64,000 bases of DNA from CAG-492 sp045643465 (GTDB taxonomy: Bacteria; Bacillota; Clostridia; TANB77; CAG-508): positions 1 through 64,000 of the forward strand of contig JAZUKV010000033.1 of the NCBI GenBank assembly GCA_045643465.1, in the 5' to 3' direction. Positions 33,316 through 43,066 of this stretch are shown in pieces; the stretch's first letter is position 1; every line of letters begins with the position of its first letter. The notes beneath the pieces were generated by a model that saw nothing but the letters and a program-made list of their open reading frames with translations, made no database searches and was not told the DNA's origin. The translations under genes were made by a program, and so were the position numbers.

Positions 33316-35316
33316 ATGAAATTGATGATTAATAAATTGGATTTTGAAAATTCTATTAATAAAGAATGGCTAGTAACTAATGGATTAGGGGGATTTGCAA
33401 GTTCAACAATAGTTGGCGCAAATACAAGAAAATATCATGGATTATTAGTGGCACCATTAAATCCACCAGCTCAAAGATATTTATTACTTTCAAAATTGGA
33501 TGAAAGCATAGAAATTGATGGAGTAATTAATAATTTATATACAAATATATGCAGGAATAATATATCCGAAGGTTATAAAAATCAAGTCAGTTTCGAAAAA
33601 GAAGAAATACCTGTTTTTACATATAATGTAAATGGTGTAACAATTGAAAAATCAATTTGTATGGAGTATAGAAAGAATGTAACAATTGTTTTATACAAAA
33701 TAAAAAATGGAGATAAATATGCAAAATTAAGAATTACTCCATTATTGAATTATAGAAATTTTCATGCAGTTAGTTATAATAGAAAATTCTATATTGAGCA
33801 GAATGTCAATAATAGATTAGTTGATATTGTTATCGATAATAGTAATCATCATATATATATGAATTGCTCTGATGGAGAATATAGAATACAAGAAAATGAT
33901 AGTTTTAAAAACATGTATTATATCCAAGAAGAAAAAAGAGGATTAGAAAGTGAAGAAAATCATGCAATACCAGGATTTTATGAAATAAATATAAATCCAA
34001 ATGAAGAAAAATGTATAACTTTTGCGTGCTCTCTTGATGAAATAAAAATAGATAGAAAAGATGGTCAAAAAATAATTCAATCTGAGAAAAAAAGAATAAA
34101 ACAATTGATTGATAAATCTGATTTGAAAGGTGATTCAGAGCTAATAAAAAAATATATAATTGCAACTGATAATTTTATTGTTTCAAGAAAAAATTTGTTA
34201 ACATTATTAGCTGGGTATCCTTGGTTTTTAGATTGGGGAAGAGATACATTTATTGCTTTTGAAGGAACAGTGTTAGTAAATAAAAGATTTGATGTAGCGA
34301 GAAGTTTATTATTAACATTTACTAGAGATATAAATGATGGGTTAATTCCAAATGGATATTCTGAGATTGATAATATGCCATTATATAATAGTGTTGATAG
34401 TAGTTTACTATTTTTCGAACAAGTGAAAAAATACATAAAGTATACGTCTGATTACAATTTTGTCCAAACGAAATTATATAAAGCAATGAAAGATATTATT
34501 GAACATTTTATAGAAGGGATAAACCTTGAAAATAATAATATTTATCTTGATGAAGATTATTTAATTTCAGCAGGTACATTAAGTACTCAGAATACATGGA
34601 TGGATGCTAAAATTGGTGATTATGTTGTTACTCCTAGAAATGGTAAACAAGTTGAGATAAATGCTTTGTGGTACAATGCTTTAATGATTATGGTAGAGCT
34701 TTCTAAAAAATTTGAAGATGATAAAGAAATTATTAGCAAATATAGAAATTTGGCAAAGAAAACTAAAAAATCTTTTAATGAAAAATTTTATAATCCAAAG
34801 ACGAAGTGTTTATATGATGTAATTGGAGATGAAAAAATAAGACCAAATCAATTATATGCATTATCATTAAATTATCCAGTAATTGATCCAAGCTCAAGTG
34901 AGGCTAAAGAAATGTTTAATACAGTTACAAAAAAATTATTAAATGCATATGGATTAAAAACTTTAGCAAAAGGAGAGAAACATTATACTGAAATATATGA
35001 AGGTGATCAATACAGAAGAGATATTAGTTACCATCAAGGAATTACATGGCCATGGTTAATTGGGTTATATAATGATTCTTTTGTAAATTTGATAAATGCT
35101 GAAAAAGATAAAATAGAAAAAAATAAATTAAAAGAAGAATATAAAAATTTCGTTCAAAAATTAAGAAAGACATATGTAAAAGAGCTAAACGAAGGAATGA
35201 CAATTGGAAGTTTGCCAGAGCTATATGATTCTGCAAAACCATTTAGTCCAAAAGGAGCTTTTGCACAGTGTTGGAGTGTTTCTGAAGTATTTAGGATTAT
35301 TTTAAAAGCTCAATAA
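33316..35316 (+). CDS. Glycogen debranching enzyme (amylo-alpha-1,6-glucosidase)
   Basis: 666 residues. N-terminal GDE_N domain (EWLVTNGLGGFASSTIVGANTRKYHGLL) and C-terminal (alpha/alpha)6 GH133 domain with GYPWFLDWGRDTFIAFEG (~299-316), GTLSTQNTWMDA and SYHQGITWPW. It removes alpha-1,6 branch points from glycogen. AATTATGGGGGAG precedes the ATG. It would work with the alpha-glucan phosphorylase at 62,485; other glycogen genes are not in the window. Confidence 0.93.
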   Translation: MKLMINKLDFENSINKEWLVTNGLGGFASSTIVGANTRKYHGLLVAPLNPPAQRYLLLSKLDESIEIDGVINNLYTNICRNNISEGYKNQVSFEKEEIPVFTYNVNGVTIEKSICMEYRKNVTIVLYKIKNGDKYAKLRITPLLNYRNFHAVSYNRKFYIEQNVNNRLVDIVIDNSNHHIYMNCSDGEYRIQENDSFKNMYYIQEEKRGLESEENHAIPGFYEININPNEEKCITFACSLDEIKIDRKDGQKIIQSEKKRIKQLIDKSDLKGDSELIKKYIIATDNFIVSRKNLLTLLAGYPWFLDWGRDTFIAFEGTVLVNKRFDVARSLLLTFTRDINDGLIPNGYSEIDNMPLYNSVDSSLLFFEQVKKYIKYTSDYNFVQTKLYKAMKDIIEHFIEGINLENNNIYLDEDYLISAGTLSTQNTWMDAKIGDYVVTPRNGKQVEINALWYNALMIMVELSKKFEDDKEIISKYRNLAKKTKKSFNEKFYNPKTKCLYDVIGDEKIRPNQLYALSLNYPVIDPSSSEAKEMFNTVTKKLLNAYGLKTLAKGEKHYTEIYEGDQYRRDISYHQGITWPWLIGLYNDSFVNLINAEKDKIEKNKLKEEYKNFVQKLRKTYVKELNEGMTIGSLPELYDSAKPFSPKGAFAQCWSVSEVFRIILKAQ

Positions 35317-35337
35317 TTAAATAATGGGGGAAAATAA

Positions 35338-36357
35338 ATGATAGTTAGCGAATTGGAAAAAGAATTAAAAGAAAAAAAATTATCAAGTATTTATTTATTA
35401 TATGGAAAAGAAACATATTTATTAGAAAATGCTCTAAAAAAAATCAAGAAATTATTTGGTGAGCTTAAAGAAGGTTTAAACTATATAAAAATAGATAGCT
35501 CTAATGTTAGCAATTTAATATCAGAGCTACAAACTCCTCCATTTGGATTTGAAAAAAAATTGATTATTGTAAAAGATACGGAATTATTTAAAAAAATAGG
35601 CAAGAAAAAAAGTCAAGATGTTTCTGATTTAATTGAAAAAAATGCTAGATATATTTCTGAAAATATTGATTCAATAAAAGATTTTAATGTGGTTGTTTTT
35701 TTAGAAGAAGAAATCGAAAAAAATGCTTTATATAAAATTATAGAAAAAGAAGGAATTGTATGTGAATTCCAAACTGAAAAATTGCCAGATCTTGCAAAAA
35801 GAATTAAATTTATTTGTACATCATATAAAGTTAATATTGATAATGTAACATTAAATTATTTTATAGATGTTTGTGGTACGAATTTGCAAGATTTAATAAA
35901 TGAAATAAGAAAATTGATTGAATATGTTGGAGAAAATGGAACAATAAGCCAAGATGATATTGATAAATTATCAATAAAACAATTTGAAAGTGTTATATTT
36001 GATTTGACAGATAGTTTAGGGCAAAAAAATGTAACAAAATCATTAGAAGTATTAAAAAATTTAATCTATGCAAAAGAGCCTGTACAAAAAATACTGATTA
36101 CTTTATATAATCATTTTAAAAAATTATATACAGTTAAACTTTGTGAAAAATACAAAAAAGATATTTTGCAAAATTTGAATTTAAAGCCAAATCAAACTTT
36201 TTTAGTGTCAAAATATAAAAAACAAGCTAATTATTTTTCAGAAGAAACTTTAAAAAATATTTTATTTGCATTTATTAAGTTAGATGAAAATTACAAAAAT
36301 GGAAATGTTGATTTAAATATTGGACTAGAAACTGTAATATGTGGTTATTGTAGTTAA
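35338..36357 (+). CDS. holA: DNA polymerase III delta subunit
   Basis: 339 residues of the HolA family: N-terminal AAA-like fold with SIYLLYGKETYLLENAL (a modified P-loop region), then the helical domain QDLINEIRKLIEYVG, and the C-terminal collar domain. As part of the clamp loader it opens the sliding clamp. The usual neighbours in Firmicutes (comEC, rpsT) are not present. TGGGGGAAA precedes the ATG. Confidence 0.92.
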   Translation: MIVSELEKELKEKKLSSIYLLYGKETYLLENALKKIKKLFGELKEGLNYIKIDSSNVSNLISELQTPPFGFEKKLIIVKDTELFKKIGKKKSQDVSDLIEKNARYISENIDSIKDFNVVVFLEEEIEKNALYKIIEKEGIVCEFQTEKLPDLAKRIKFICTSYKVNIDNVTLNYFIDVCGTNLQDLINEIRKLIEYVGENGTISQDDIDKLSIKQFESVIFDLTDSLGQKNVTKSLEVLKNLIYAKEPVQKILITLYNHFKKLYTVKLCEKYKKDILQNLNLKPNQTFLVSKYKKQANYFSEETLKNILFAFIKLDENYKNGNVDLNIGLETVICGYCS

Positions 36358-36373
36358 ATTATATGAATAAAAG

Positions 36374-36416
36374 AGAATGTTTTTCAAATAATAATTTGGG
36401 AAACATTTTTTTTATT
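36374..36416 (+). terminator. Intrinsic terminator after holA
   Basis: AATGTTTTTC pairs with GGGAAACATT, followed by eight T. Confidence 0.8.
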
Positions 36417-36456
36417 AGTTTTTAGAATTAAAAAATAAAGGTTAGGAGATGATAGA

Positions 36457-37392
36457 ATGTTTAACTTTAGAACAGATATGGCTGATGAAAGACATGATAT
36501 TTACAAGAAGGCACATAATTTAGAAGATAAAATTCCAGGAATTGATTTTGAATCTAAAGATGAAAGCAAAAATGTAAAGACTACAATAGTGAGAGTTACT
36601 GATAAAGAGGGGGAAATTGCAATAGGCAAGCCTATAGGAACATATATTACGTTTGATCTTAAAAATTTACGAATTGCTAGTGAAGATGAAATTGACGAAA
36701 GTTCAAAGATTATATCTGAAAAAATTAAAAATATTGTTGATGGAAAAATATCTTCTGAAGGGGAAATTCTTGTAATTGGACTAGGAAATCAATTTGTTAC
36801 ACCAGATTCGCTTGGGCCTAAAGTAGTTTCTGAAATTGAAATTACAAGGCATTTGTTAAAATATGCGCCTCAATTTGTAAAGCCAGGAACAAGAGCAATA
36901 AGTGCTGTAGCACCAGGTGTATTAGGAACAACTGGGATAGAGACTTTAGAAATTGTAAAAGGAATTGTTGATAATGTAAATCCAAAATTATTAATAGTTA
37001 TTGATAGTTTAGCATCAAAAAGTATCGAAAGAATTAGTTCAACAATTCAAATTTCAGATACAGGAATTGTACCAGGTGGAGGTGTTGGAAATACAAGAAA
37101 AGAGCTTAGTGAGAATACATTAGGAATACCTGTTATTGCTATAGGTGTGCCAATGGTTGTTGAGTCTGCGGTATTAGTTAATGATTGTTTAGACTTATTT
37201 ATAACAAAATTACAAAATGAGGCTAGATCAAATGATTATTTAAATAGTTTAAAGGCTCAAGATAACTATGAAGAAATAAAAGAAGCGTTAAATCCAAAAG
37301 ATTATAATATGGTCGTTACTCCTAAAGAAGTAGATGATTTAATTGAAAATATGAAAAATATTGTAGCGAGAAGTATAAATTATGGAATATAA
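36457..37392 (+). CDS. gpr: Germination protease (GPR)
   Basis: 311 residues, peptidase family A25. N-terminal FRTDMADERHD matches the family opening and contains the propeptide region; then ILVIGLGNQFVTPDSLGPKV and SAVAPGVLGTTGIET. GPR degrades small acid-soluble spore proteins at germination, which shows that the organism makes spores. The ATG at 36,457 follows TTAGGAG. No spoIIP neighbour is seen; the terminator at 37,401 closes the unit. Confidence 0.95.
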   Translation: MFNFRTDMADERHDIYKKAHNLEDKIPGIDFESKDESKNVKTTIVRVTDKEGEIAIGKPIGTYITFDLKNLRIASEDEIDESSKIISEKIKNIVDGKISSEGEILVIGLGNQFVTPDSLGPKVVSEIEITRHLLKYAPQFVKPGTRAISAVAPGVLGTTGIETLEIVKGIVDNVNPKLLIVIDSLASKSIERISSTIQISDTGIVPGGGVGNTRKELSENTLGIPVIAIGVPMVVESAVLVNDCLDLFITKLQNEARSNDYLNSLKAQDNYEEIKEALNPKDYNMVVTPKEVDDLIENMKNIVARSINYGI

Positions 37393-37400
37393 ATAAGAAA

Positions 37401-37438
37401 AAATTAGTGTTTCACATTAAAGAAACACTAATTTTTTA
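37401..37438. terminator. Bidirectional terminator between gpr and the ger operon
   Basis: AAAATTAGTGTTTC pairs with GAAACACTAATTTTTT. It serves gpr from the left and the minus-strand ger operon from the right. Confidence 0.85.
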
Positions 37439-37440
37439 GG

Positions 37441-37608
37441 TTAACGATTTAATAAAAATACACATAAGTTTGTAAATATTAACTGAAATATCGCCAAAAC
37501 GATTATCGTAATACCACCAGATTTATTTTTCATAGATATTTCATATTTACCATAGCTTATAGAATAAAAACATATATAAATCGTAGATAGTAATATTAAA
37601 AATTTCAT
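37441..37608 (-). CDS. Small two-TM protein at the end of the ger operon (D-subunit-like)
   Basis: A 55-residue ORF with AGAAAGG upstream of its ATG (37,608), 18 nt after the gerC stop. It has two membrane segments (MKFLILLSTIYICFYSI and GGITIIVLAIFQLIFTNLCV) joined by a short charged loop. Some ger operons in Bacillus encode a small two-TM 'D' subunit that modulates the germinant receptor; position and topology fit, but sequence alone cannot prove it. Confidence 0.6.
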   Translation of the reverse strand: MKFLILLSTIYICFYSISYGKYEISMKNKSGGITIIVLAIFQLIFTNLCVFLLNR

Positions 37609-37626
37609 AAAAAACCTTTCTAATTA

Positions 37627-38877
37627 TTAAGATTTAGTAAAAATATTTCCAGATTTCATTATTAAGTGGACATTTACATTAAAATTGGAATTTTTATAAT
37701 TATCAAGCCAATTTGAATTATACCAATCGTCTAATGTTAAATAATGCTTTACAGCATATCTTCCAAAGCCTGATATATCAGAGCTATATTCTCTGGACGT
37801 TTTGTATAAATAATTTTGTATTTGGTCATGTAGATATTTGGTAGCAGAATTTTCAATTTGTTTTAATTTATCATTAGAATTATATTTAGTTTTTTCATCT
37901 AAAGATTGTCCATAAGCAACAAGATAGACATCAAGATGAATATTGGCAGAATTTTCATTTAGCTCTACAGTGCATTTTGTATTTTTTTCTGATGTTAATA
38001 TTAAATCTAAATATTTATCTTTTTCAAAAGGATTAGGCACAGAAAGACTACATTGTTCTAAGTTATTATTAACAATTATATGGCATAAGCTATCAAGACC
38101 TGTTAATTCCCCGACCATTTTATCGCCATTAAATACAGCAATTCCTAAGGTTTCAGTCATATCAGAGTCTTTTATAGGATTTTCACCAGCAGTGTAATCA
38201 GCATTAATATGAGTTGGCTTGTCTAAAGAATTTTCATTGATATTTCCAAGAATGGCATATGCTTGGGAATATGTGTCTTTCATTTTTGAATAAAATTCAG
38301 ATAAAGTAATATCTATTGTATAGCCAACATATTCAGCGGAATGTAGTGAAGATTCATAATATCTAGCAACTAGAGATTCTAAAGATGGTTTTACATTTTC
38401 CAGATATTCACGTGCATCACATTTGGTAATAACAATACTACAATCTGTACGAAGTTGGATATTATTTAATAAAGTATCTAAATATTCAGATAATCCTTGT
38501 TTGGCTAGTTTTTCAGATATGAGAATTTCTTGACAATGGGATAGATTTACTTTTTTACTAATATGATTATTTATTAAGGCAAGTCCAGAATTTATAGATG
38601 TGCACTTTACTGTAGTTATGCTGGCATTAGATGATTGGGAAGAGCCTTCAGAAGACTCGCTATTTGAACTACTTTCCTCAGATTTTTCACCAGAAGAATT
38701 ACCTTGTGTAGCAAATTGCAATGAAAGTTCAAGTTCATTATTTTCATTAATATCAAGTCCGATGGCAACTACATAAGCTAGCTCTTCGATTCCTCTAGCA
38801 TCATAGCAACCTGTTAAATTTAGTAGAATACTTATTAAAAGTAAAAAAATTAAAATTAATTTTAAAAATTTTTTCAT
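37627..38877 (-). CDS. gerC: Spore germination lipoprotein GerC family
   Basis: 416 residues of the Ger(x)C family. A lipoprotein signal peptide ends in LTGC (Cys24), followed by DARGIEELAYVVAIGLD, the family opening. A Ser/Glu/Gly-rich stretch (~63-85) is a loop. It forms the lipoprotein part of the germinant receptor in the spore inner membrane. No convincing ribosome site lies before the ATG; instead a REP-like hairpin (38,888-38,928) fills the gap to gerB, so translation may be reduced. Confidence 0.92.
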   Translation of the reverse strand: MKKFLKLILIFLLLISILLNLTGCYDARGIEELAYVVAIGLDINENNELELSLQFATQGNSSGEKSEESSSNSESSEGSSQSSNASITTVKCTSINSGLALINNHISKKVNLSHCQEILISEKLAKQGLSEYLDTLLNNIQLRTDCSIVITKCDAREYLENVKPSLESLVARYYESSLHSAEYVGYTIDITLSEFYSKMKDTYSQAYAILGNINENSLDKPTHINADYTAGENPIKDSDMTETLGIAVFNGDKMVGELTGLDSLCHIIVNNNLEQCSLSVPNPFEKDKYLDLILTSEKNTKCTVELNENSANIHLDVYLVAYGQSLDEKTKYNSNDKLKQIENSATKYLHDQIQNYLYKTSREYSSDISGFGRYAVKHYLTLDDWYNSNWLDNYKNSNFNVNVHLIMKSGNIFTKS

Positions 38878-38887
38878 ATATTTTAAT

Positions 38888-38928
38888 GTGTCCTAAATTC
38901 CACTTTTGTGGAATTTAGAACCGTCCCC
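38888..38928. repeat. REP-like palindromic element between gerB and gerC
   Basis: Perfect 11-bp stem CTAAATTCCAC (38893-38903) / GTGGAATTTAG (38908-38918) with a TTTT loop, flanked by GTGTCC on one side and CCGTCCCC on the other. On the minus strand it reads GGGGACGGTTCT, stem-loop, GGACAC. This head and tail resemble REP sequences mobilised by TnpA-REP (RAYT) transposases. No transposase is in the window and no second copy was found. Confidence 0.6.
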
Positions 38929-38979
38929 TTTTCTCTTTTTTCTCTTTTTTTCTCTTTCTTTCTCTTTCTTTCTCTTTAT
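38929..38979. repeat. Purine/pyrimidine-rich microsatellite
   Basis: A ~50-nt pyrimidine tract of TTTCTC and TTTCTTTC units on the plus strand (GAAAGA repeats on the coding strand) begins at the gerB stop codon. Such repeats change length by slippage and could alter the gerB 3' end or the gerB-gerC spacing. Confidence 0.7.
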
Positions 38980-40058
38980 CGTTTTTCTTTTTTTATGCTT
39001 GCAGCAATTAAAATGATGGGGGTTATGACATCTACGAGGATTAGAGACATATATTTAAATGCATATTCCATAGTGTTCATAAATTGCCCATAGTTTTGTA
39101 GTAGAATTGTTGTGCCTAATAAAATTGAACAGATGCATAAATTGGCGGATGACGTATCTTTTAGATGCGCAATTCTTTTGAAAATATATATAATAAAAAA
39201 TATTGTTATACTTACATAAGCAATAACTGAAAGAATCCAAATTACAACAAATATAGTATTGGCTCCTTGGATAAAATCACCATAATTAACTATTCTAGTT
39301 AATAAATATAAAGATAGACTTTCATTTGTATCAAGTATAAATGAAAAAACTAATAGTAAGCAGCATACACTTAAAAGTAAAAATATACCTGCTATACCAA
39401 GTGATATGAGTGTTATCTTTTTTACATCATTAGAGTTTTTTAATAGTCTTGGTAAAAAGAAAATATAACTAAATCCTACGAATCCATATAAATTTGATAA
39501 ACCACTAAAAAAAGTTTCTTTCGCACCATATCCTAATATTGGTAATAGTCTTTGAAATACAAAGTTAGGGGCTGGGGCTATTAACACAACTAATATGCTC
39601 AAAAATATTATTGGTGCAAGAATTAATGTTGTTTTTGCAATTGCTTTTAAGCCAAATTTGTTTGCTATTAATCCTGAGCCTATAAAAAATAATATTATAA
39701 AGATTATTGGAGATTCATTAAAATATATTATTTTTAATGTTTCTGAGAAATCTCGTATAATTAAACTGATTATTAGAATAATTCCAGATAAATATAATAT
39801 TCCTATTAGTTTTTGTAAAAATGGTCCTCCTAGGAATTTTGAAATATCCAAAAGATCTTCTCCTGGAAATTTTTTTAATAATTTTATAAATAAAAAACCT
39901 AATAAAAATGAAAGCAAAATTATTAGAAGTGTAGTTAACCAAGCGGAACTTCCTGTAGCAGATATTATTGCTTTGGGAAGATTTAAAATAATTTTATTTG
40001 CCATTACTATTGTTAATACAGCTATTGCTTCAACAGTTTCTAATTTTGTTAAATTCAT
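38976..40058 (-). CDS. gerB: Spore germination permease GerB family
   Basis: 360 residues with ten membrane segments, of the APC-superfamily endospore germination permeases. It opens with LTKLETVEAIAVLTIVMANK, a typical start. GerB subunits bind germinants such as amino acids. AATGGAGG precedes the ATG, and gerA ends 21 nt upstream, so both come from one transcript. The short Lys-rich C-terminus (SIKKEKR) runs into the microsatellite. Confidence 0.93.
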   Translation of the reverse strand: MNLTKLETVEAIAVLTIVMANKIILNLPKAIISATGSSAWLTTLLIILLSFLLGFLFIKLLKKFPGEDLLDISKFLGGPFLQKLIGILYLSGIILIISLIIRDFSETLKIIYFNESPIIFIILFFIGSGLIANKFGLKAIAKTTLILAPIIFLSILVVLIAPAPNFVFQRLLPILGYGAKETFFSGLSNLYGFVGFSYIFFLPRLLKNSNDVKKITLISLGIAGIFLLLSVCCLLLVFSFILDTNESLSLYLLTRIVNYGDFIQGANTIFVVIWILSVIAYVSITIFFIIYIFKRIAHLKDTSSANLCICSILLGTTILLQNYGQFMNTMEYAFKYMSLILVDVITPIILIAASIKKEKR

Positions 40059-40079
40059 AATAGTATTTCCTCCATTAAG

Positions 40080-41777
40080 TTATTGATTATTTTTTCTCCA
40101 AAGCATACTAATTTTTCCTTGGGAATATTTTTTTTCAGAATGAAGAAATTCTGAAGTTTTTTCTCTTTTCCAAGCAGGTGGTACGAAATAGCTAGATATA
40201 CTGCGTTTATTAGGATTTACGAAGAATGGTGTTAGATAAGGAGAGCCAAACGATTTTAAATTACTTAATAATACTAATTGAACAAATAAGCCAGCTCCGA
40301 TGCCTAAAAAACCAGCAAAATATCCTAATATTAAATAAATAAATCTACATATTCTAAATGTAAAATTTAAAGAAAAGTCAGGAATACTAAAAGAGCAAAT
40401 ACCTGTAATTGCGACAACTATTATTAATATTGGACTAACTAATGAAGCAGATACTGCAGCTTCTCCTAATATCAGTGCTCCTACAATTCCAATAGTAGAT
40501 CCTAATGGAGTTGGAACCCTTAAACCGGCTTCTCTAATTAATTCAAAAGAAATTTCCATAGTCAAAATTTCTATAATTGTTGGAAATGGGACAGATTCTC
40601 TAGCAGCAGCAATTGTAAATAAGAGCTCAGTAGGCAATAGCTCTTGATGAAAATTTGTTATAGCAATGTAAATTCCAGGTAAAAGCAATGAGAAAAATAA
40701 TGCTAACATTCTAATTACTTTTTGCAGATTAGCAAATTGGTATTTTAAATTTAAATCTTCTGGTGAAGATAAAAAATCTACAAATACTCCAGGCATTACT
40801 AATACATATGGGCTACCATTTACAATAACACAAACTCTGCCTTCTAGTAGAAAATTGGTTACTTTATCTGGTCGCTCTGTTGCAATCATTTGAGGGAATA
40901 GACTTTGGGGGTTATCTTGTATTAATTGTTCTAATTGACCAGATGAAGTTAAATAATCGATATTTAAATTTGATATTCTATTATAAACTTCGTCAATAAG
41001 TTTTTGATTTGCGATTCCATTTATATATCCAATAGCTATTTGGGTTTGAGTTATTTTTCCCACAGTAGCAGATTTTAAAACTAGGTTTTCATTATTAATT
41101 AATCTTCTTAACATTGAAGTATTAGTTCTTAAATTTTCTACAAAAGCTTCTTGAGAGCCACGTACGACAATTTCATTACTGGGTATATCAATACTTCTTT
41201 GTTTAAATCCTTTTACGTCAATATCAAATGCTGTAGATAAAGATTCAACAAAAAGGACACAATTACCCATATTAATAGCTTTAAAAACGTCTTCAAATTC
41301 AGTTATTTTATTTACACTATTTTGTGGAATTAAACTGTCATAAATGTGATTTGTTATATCTTTAGTTTTTTCGATGATGGGGTTAGAAGAATTATTGTTT
41401 TGATATTCTTTTGAATTCGAATCAAATTCGTTTGCTTTTTTTCTTAGCATTAATGGAGAAATAGTAAAATCATTAATAGATTTTGCATCAACCATTCCAT
41501 CTATGAAAATAACGAAAGCTTTATATTCTATATTATAGGCTAGCAAAGAGAAATTTCGGATAATAACGTCTTTGCAAACTTCTGTATGATAAACATTTTT
41601 TAAATAGTTTAAATTTCTTTTTAAATTATTAGATACATTTGTATATTGAATGAAATTCGAATTATTTTTCTGGATAGAATCAGAAATGTTTTGTACATTT
41701 TCAGGTATGTCAAATTCATATTTTTTTTGAGGAGTATACGTAAATGTATTAATAAATTTGTTAATAAAGTTTTTCAT
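40080..41777 (-). CDS. gerA: Spore germination protein GerA family
   Basis: 565 residues. A soluble N-terminal region (~50-300) contains VIIRNFSLLAYNIEYKAFVIFIDGMVD and the FVENLRTNTSMLRRLI segment; the C-terminal membrane part has LLPTELLFTIAAARESVPFP and the IGIVGALILGEAAV helix, both typical of GerA. GerA, GerB and GerC form the germinant-gated channel in the spore inner membrane. GTGAGG precedes the ATG. A ~235-nt divergent gap separates it from 42,012; sporulation sigma-factor control is expected but no clear box is seen. Confidence 0.94.
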   Translation of the reverse strand: MKNFINKFINTFTYTPQKKYEFDIPENVQNISDSIQKNNSNFIQYTNVSNNLKRNLNYLKNVYHTEVCKDVIIRNFSLLAYNIEYKAFVIFIDGMVDAKSINDFTISPLMLRKKANEFDSNSKEYQNNNSSNPIIEKTKDITNHIYDSLIPQNSVNKITEFEDVFKAINMGNCVLFVESLSTAFDIDVKGFKQRSIDIPSNEIVVRGSQEAFVENLRTNTSMLRRLINNENLVLKSATVGKITQTQIAIGYINGIANQKLIDEVYNRISNLNIDYLTSSGQLEQLIQDNPQSLFPQMIATERPDKVTNFLLEGRVCVIVNGSPYVLVMPGVFVDFLSSPEDLNLKYQFANLQKVIRMLALFFSLLLPGIYIAITNFHQELLPTELLFTIAAARESVPFPTIIEILTMEISFELIREAGLRVPTPLGSTIGIVGALILGEAAVSASLVSPILIIVVAITGICSFSIPDFSLNFTFRICRFIYLILGYFAGFLGIGAGLFVQLVLLSNLKSFGSPYLTPFFVNPNKRSISSYFVPPAWKREKTSEFLHSEKKYSQGKISMLWRKNNQ

Positions 41778-42011
41778 AAATAATTAAACCTCACTAAGTT
41801 ATTATAGTTTTATTATTTGAAATAAAGAAAAAAATATACAGTTTTGTTAAAAAATTGTCTCAATAAAGTTTAATGAGAATATAATAGTAAGTGTAAAAAA
41901 ATTAAATATGTAAAAAAATAATGAAAAATGTAAAAAAAGTATTTGTATACTTAAACTTTATATGTTAAAATATAAATGTTTAATAATATAAATAAATGAG
42001 GAGGAAAAAAA

Positions 42012-43031
42012 ATGGATAATTTTAATGAACAAAATGTTAATCAAGACAATAATACTATTGCAATAGTAGGTATGATTTTAGGAATCTTAGGAATAGTACT
42101 TTGTTGGATTCCAATATTGGGATTAGCTTTAGGTATTGTTGGATTAATTTTAGCAATCAAAGGAATTAAAAAGTCAAAAGAAGTAAATAAAGGAAAAGGA
42201 ATAGCAATAGCAGGTATATCTTGTGGATCTGTAGGTATTGTTGTTAGTATCATTTATACTATAATCTGGATTATGGCATTTATTATTGTTGGAGAAACAA
42301 TGGATGTTGTAAAAGATTATAAAAATGATATAATAAATACATATTCAAATTATTCTTCAACTGTTTCTAATTCAGTAAAGAATACTATATCTGATAGAAA
42401 TAATGTATTAAATAATACAACTAATAATACAACTAACAATACAACAAATACAACAAACACAAATAGCACAACAAATACAACAACTGGTACACCAAGATTA
42501 AATCCAGATGCTAAAAGTACTACAATTAATAATCCAGTTGGTTTAAATGAATGGACATTAGGAAGTAAATCTATATATAAATCACTTACAGAGGATTTTG
42601 GAGATAATGACTATCCAGATATGCCAGTAAGAATTACAAAAGTTACAAGAGGAGATGCTGCTAAAAATGAAGTAAAAGCATACTATGATTCAAAAAATGC
42701 AAGCGCATCATACAAAGAGCCACAAAATTCATTAGAATGGGCAGTAATAGAATATGAAGTTGACTTTACAGGAGTAAATTTCAAAAGCGGAAACAGTGGA
42801 ACAAATGCTTATATGCATTCTGCAATCCAAGGAACAGATGGAAAAAATGTAAAAGCTAATGGATATACATATTTCTTAACAACTGCAGATGTTACTGAGT
42901 CAAAATATTATAAAGAGCCAGGTGTATTCAAAGGAAAATTCTTTGTTCAATTACCACAAGGAAGCAATGATTATGTAATTAGCTTTGGAACAAGTTCTCA
43001 TGGATCATTAGGATATGTAAAACCAGAATAA
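42012..43031 (+). CDS. DUF4190-type membrane protein with Asn/Thr linker
   Basis: 339 residues. N-terminal DUF4190-like region with two or three membrane segments (IAIVGMILGILGIVLCWIP, LGIVGLILAIKGIKK, ISCGSVGIVVSIIYTI), then a low-complexity linker of repeated NTTN units (~136-160), then a C-terminal beta domain (~180-339; LEWAVIEYEVDFTGVNF) like the extracellular DUF4352-type domains. It is probably exposed outside the cell and tethered by the linker. GAGGAGG precedes the ATG. Function unknown. Confidence 0.75.
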   Translation: MDNFNEQNVNQDNNTIAIVGMILGILGIVLCWIPILGLALGIVGLILAIKGIKKSKEVNKGKGIAIAGISCGSVGIVVSIIYTIIWIMAFIIVGETMDVVKDYKNDIINTYSNYSSTVSNSVKNTISDRNNVLNNTTNNTTNNTTNTTNTNSTTNTTTGTPRLNPDAKSTTINNPVGLNEWTLGSKSIYKSLTEDFGDNDYPDMPVRITKVTRGDAAKNEVKAYYDSKNASASYKEPQNSLEWAVIEYEVDFTGVNFKSGNSGTNAYMHSAIQGTDGKNVKANGYTYFLTTADVTESKYYKEPGVFKGKFFVQLPQGSNDYVISFGTSSHGSLGYVKPE

Positions 43032-43039
43032 ATTTAAAT

Positions 43040-43066
43040 AAAAAACAGGGTTTAACCCTGTTTTTT
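43040..43066 (+). terminator. Intrinsic terminator
   Basis: AAACAGGGT/ACCCTGTTT followed by T-run, 9 nt after the stop of the gene ending at 43,031. Confidence 0.88.

Noticed and set aside
42411..42486. ACAACTAAT tandem repeats as a separate repeat element
   Set aside because: They code for the Asn/Thr linker of the 42,012 protein and keep its frame.
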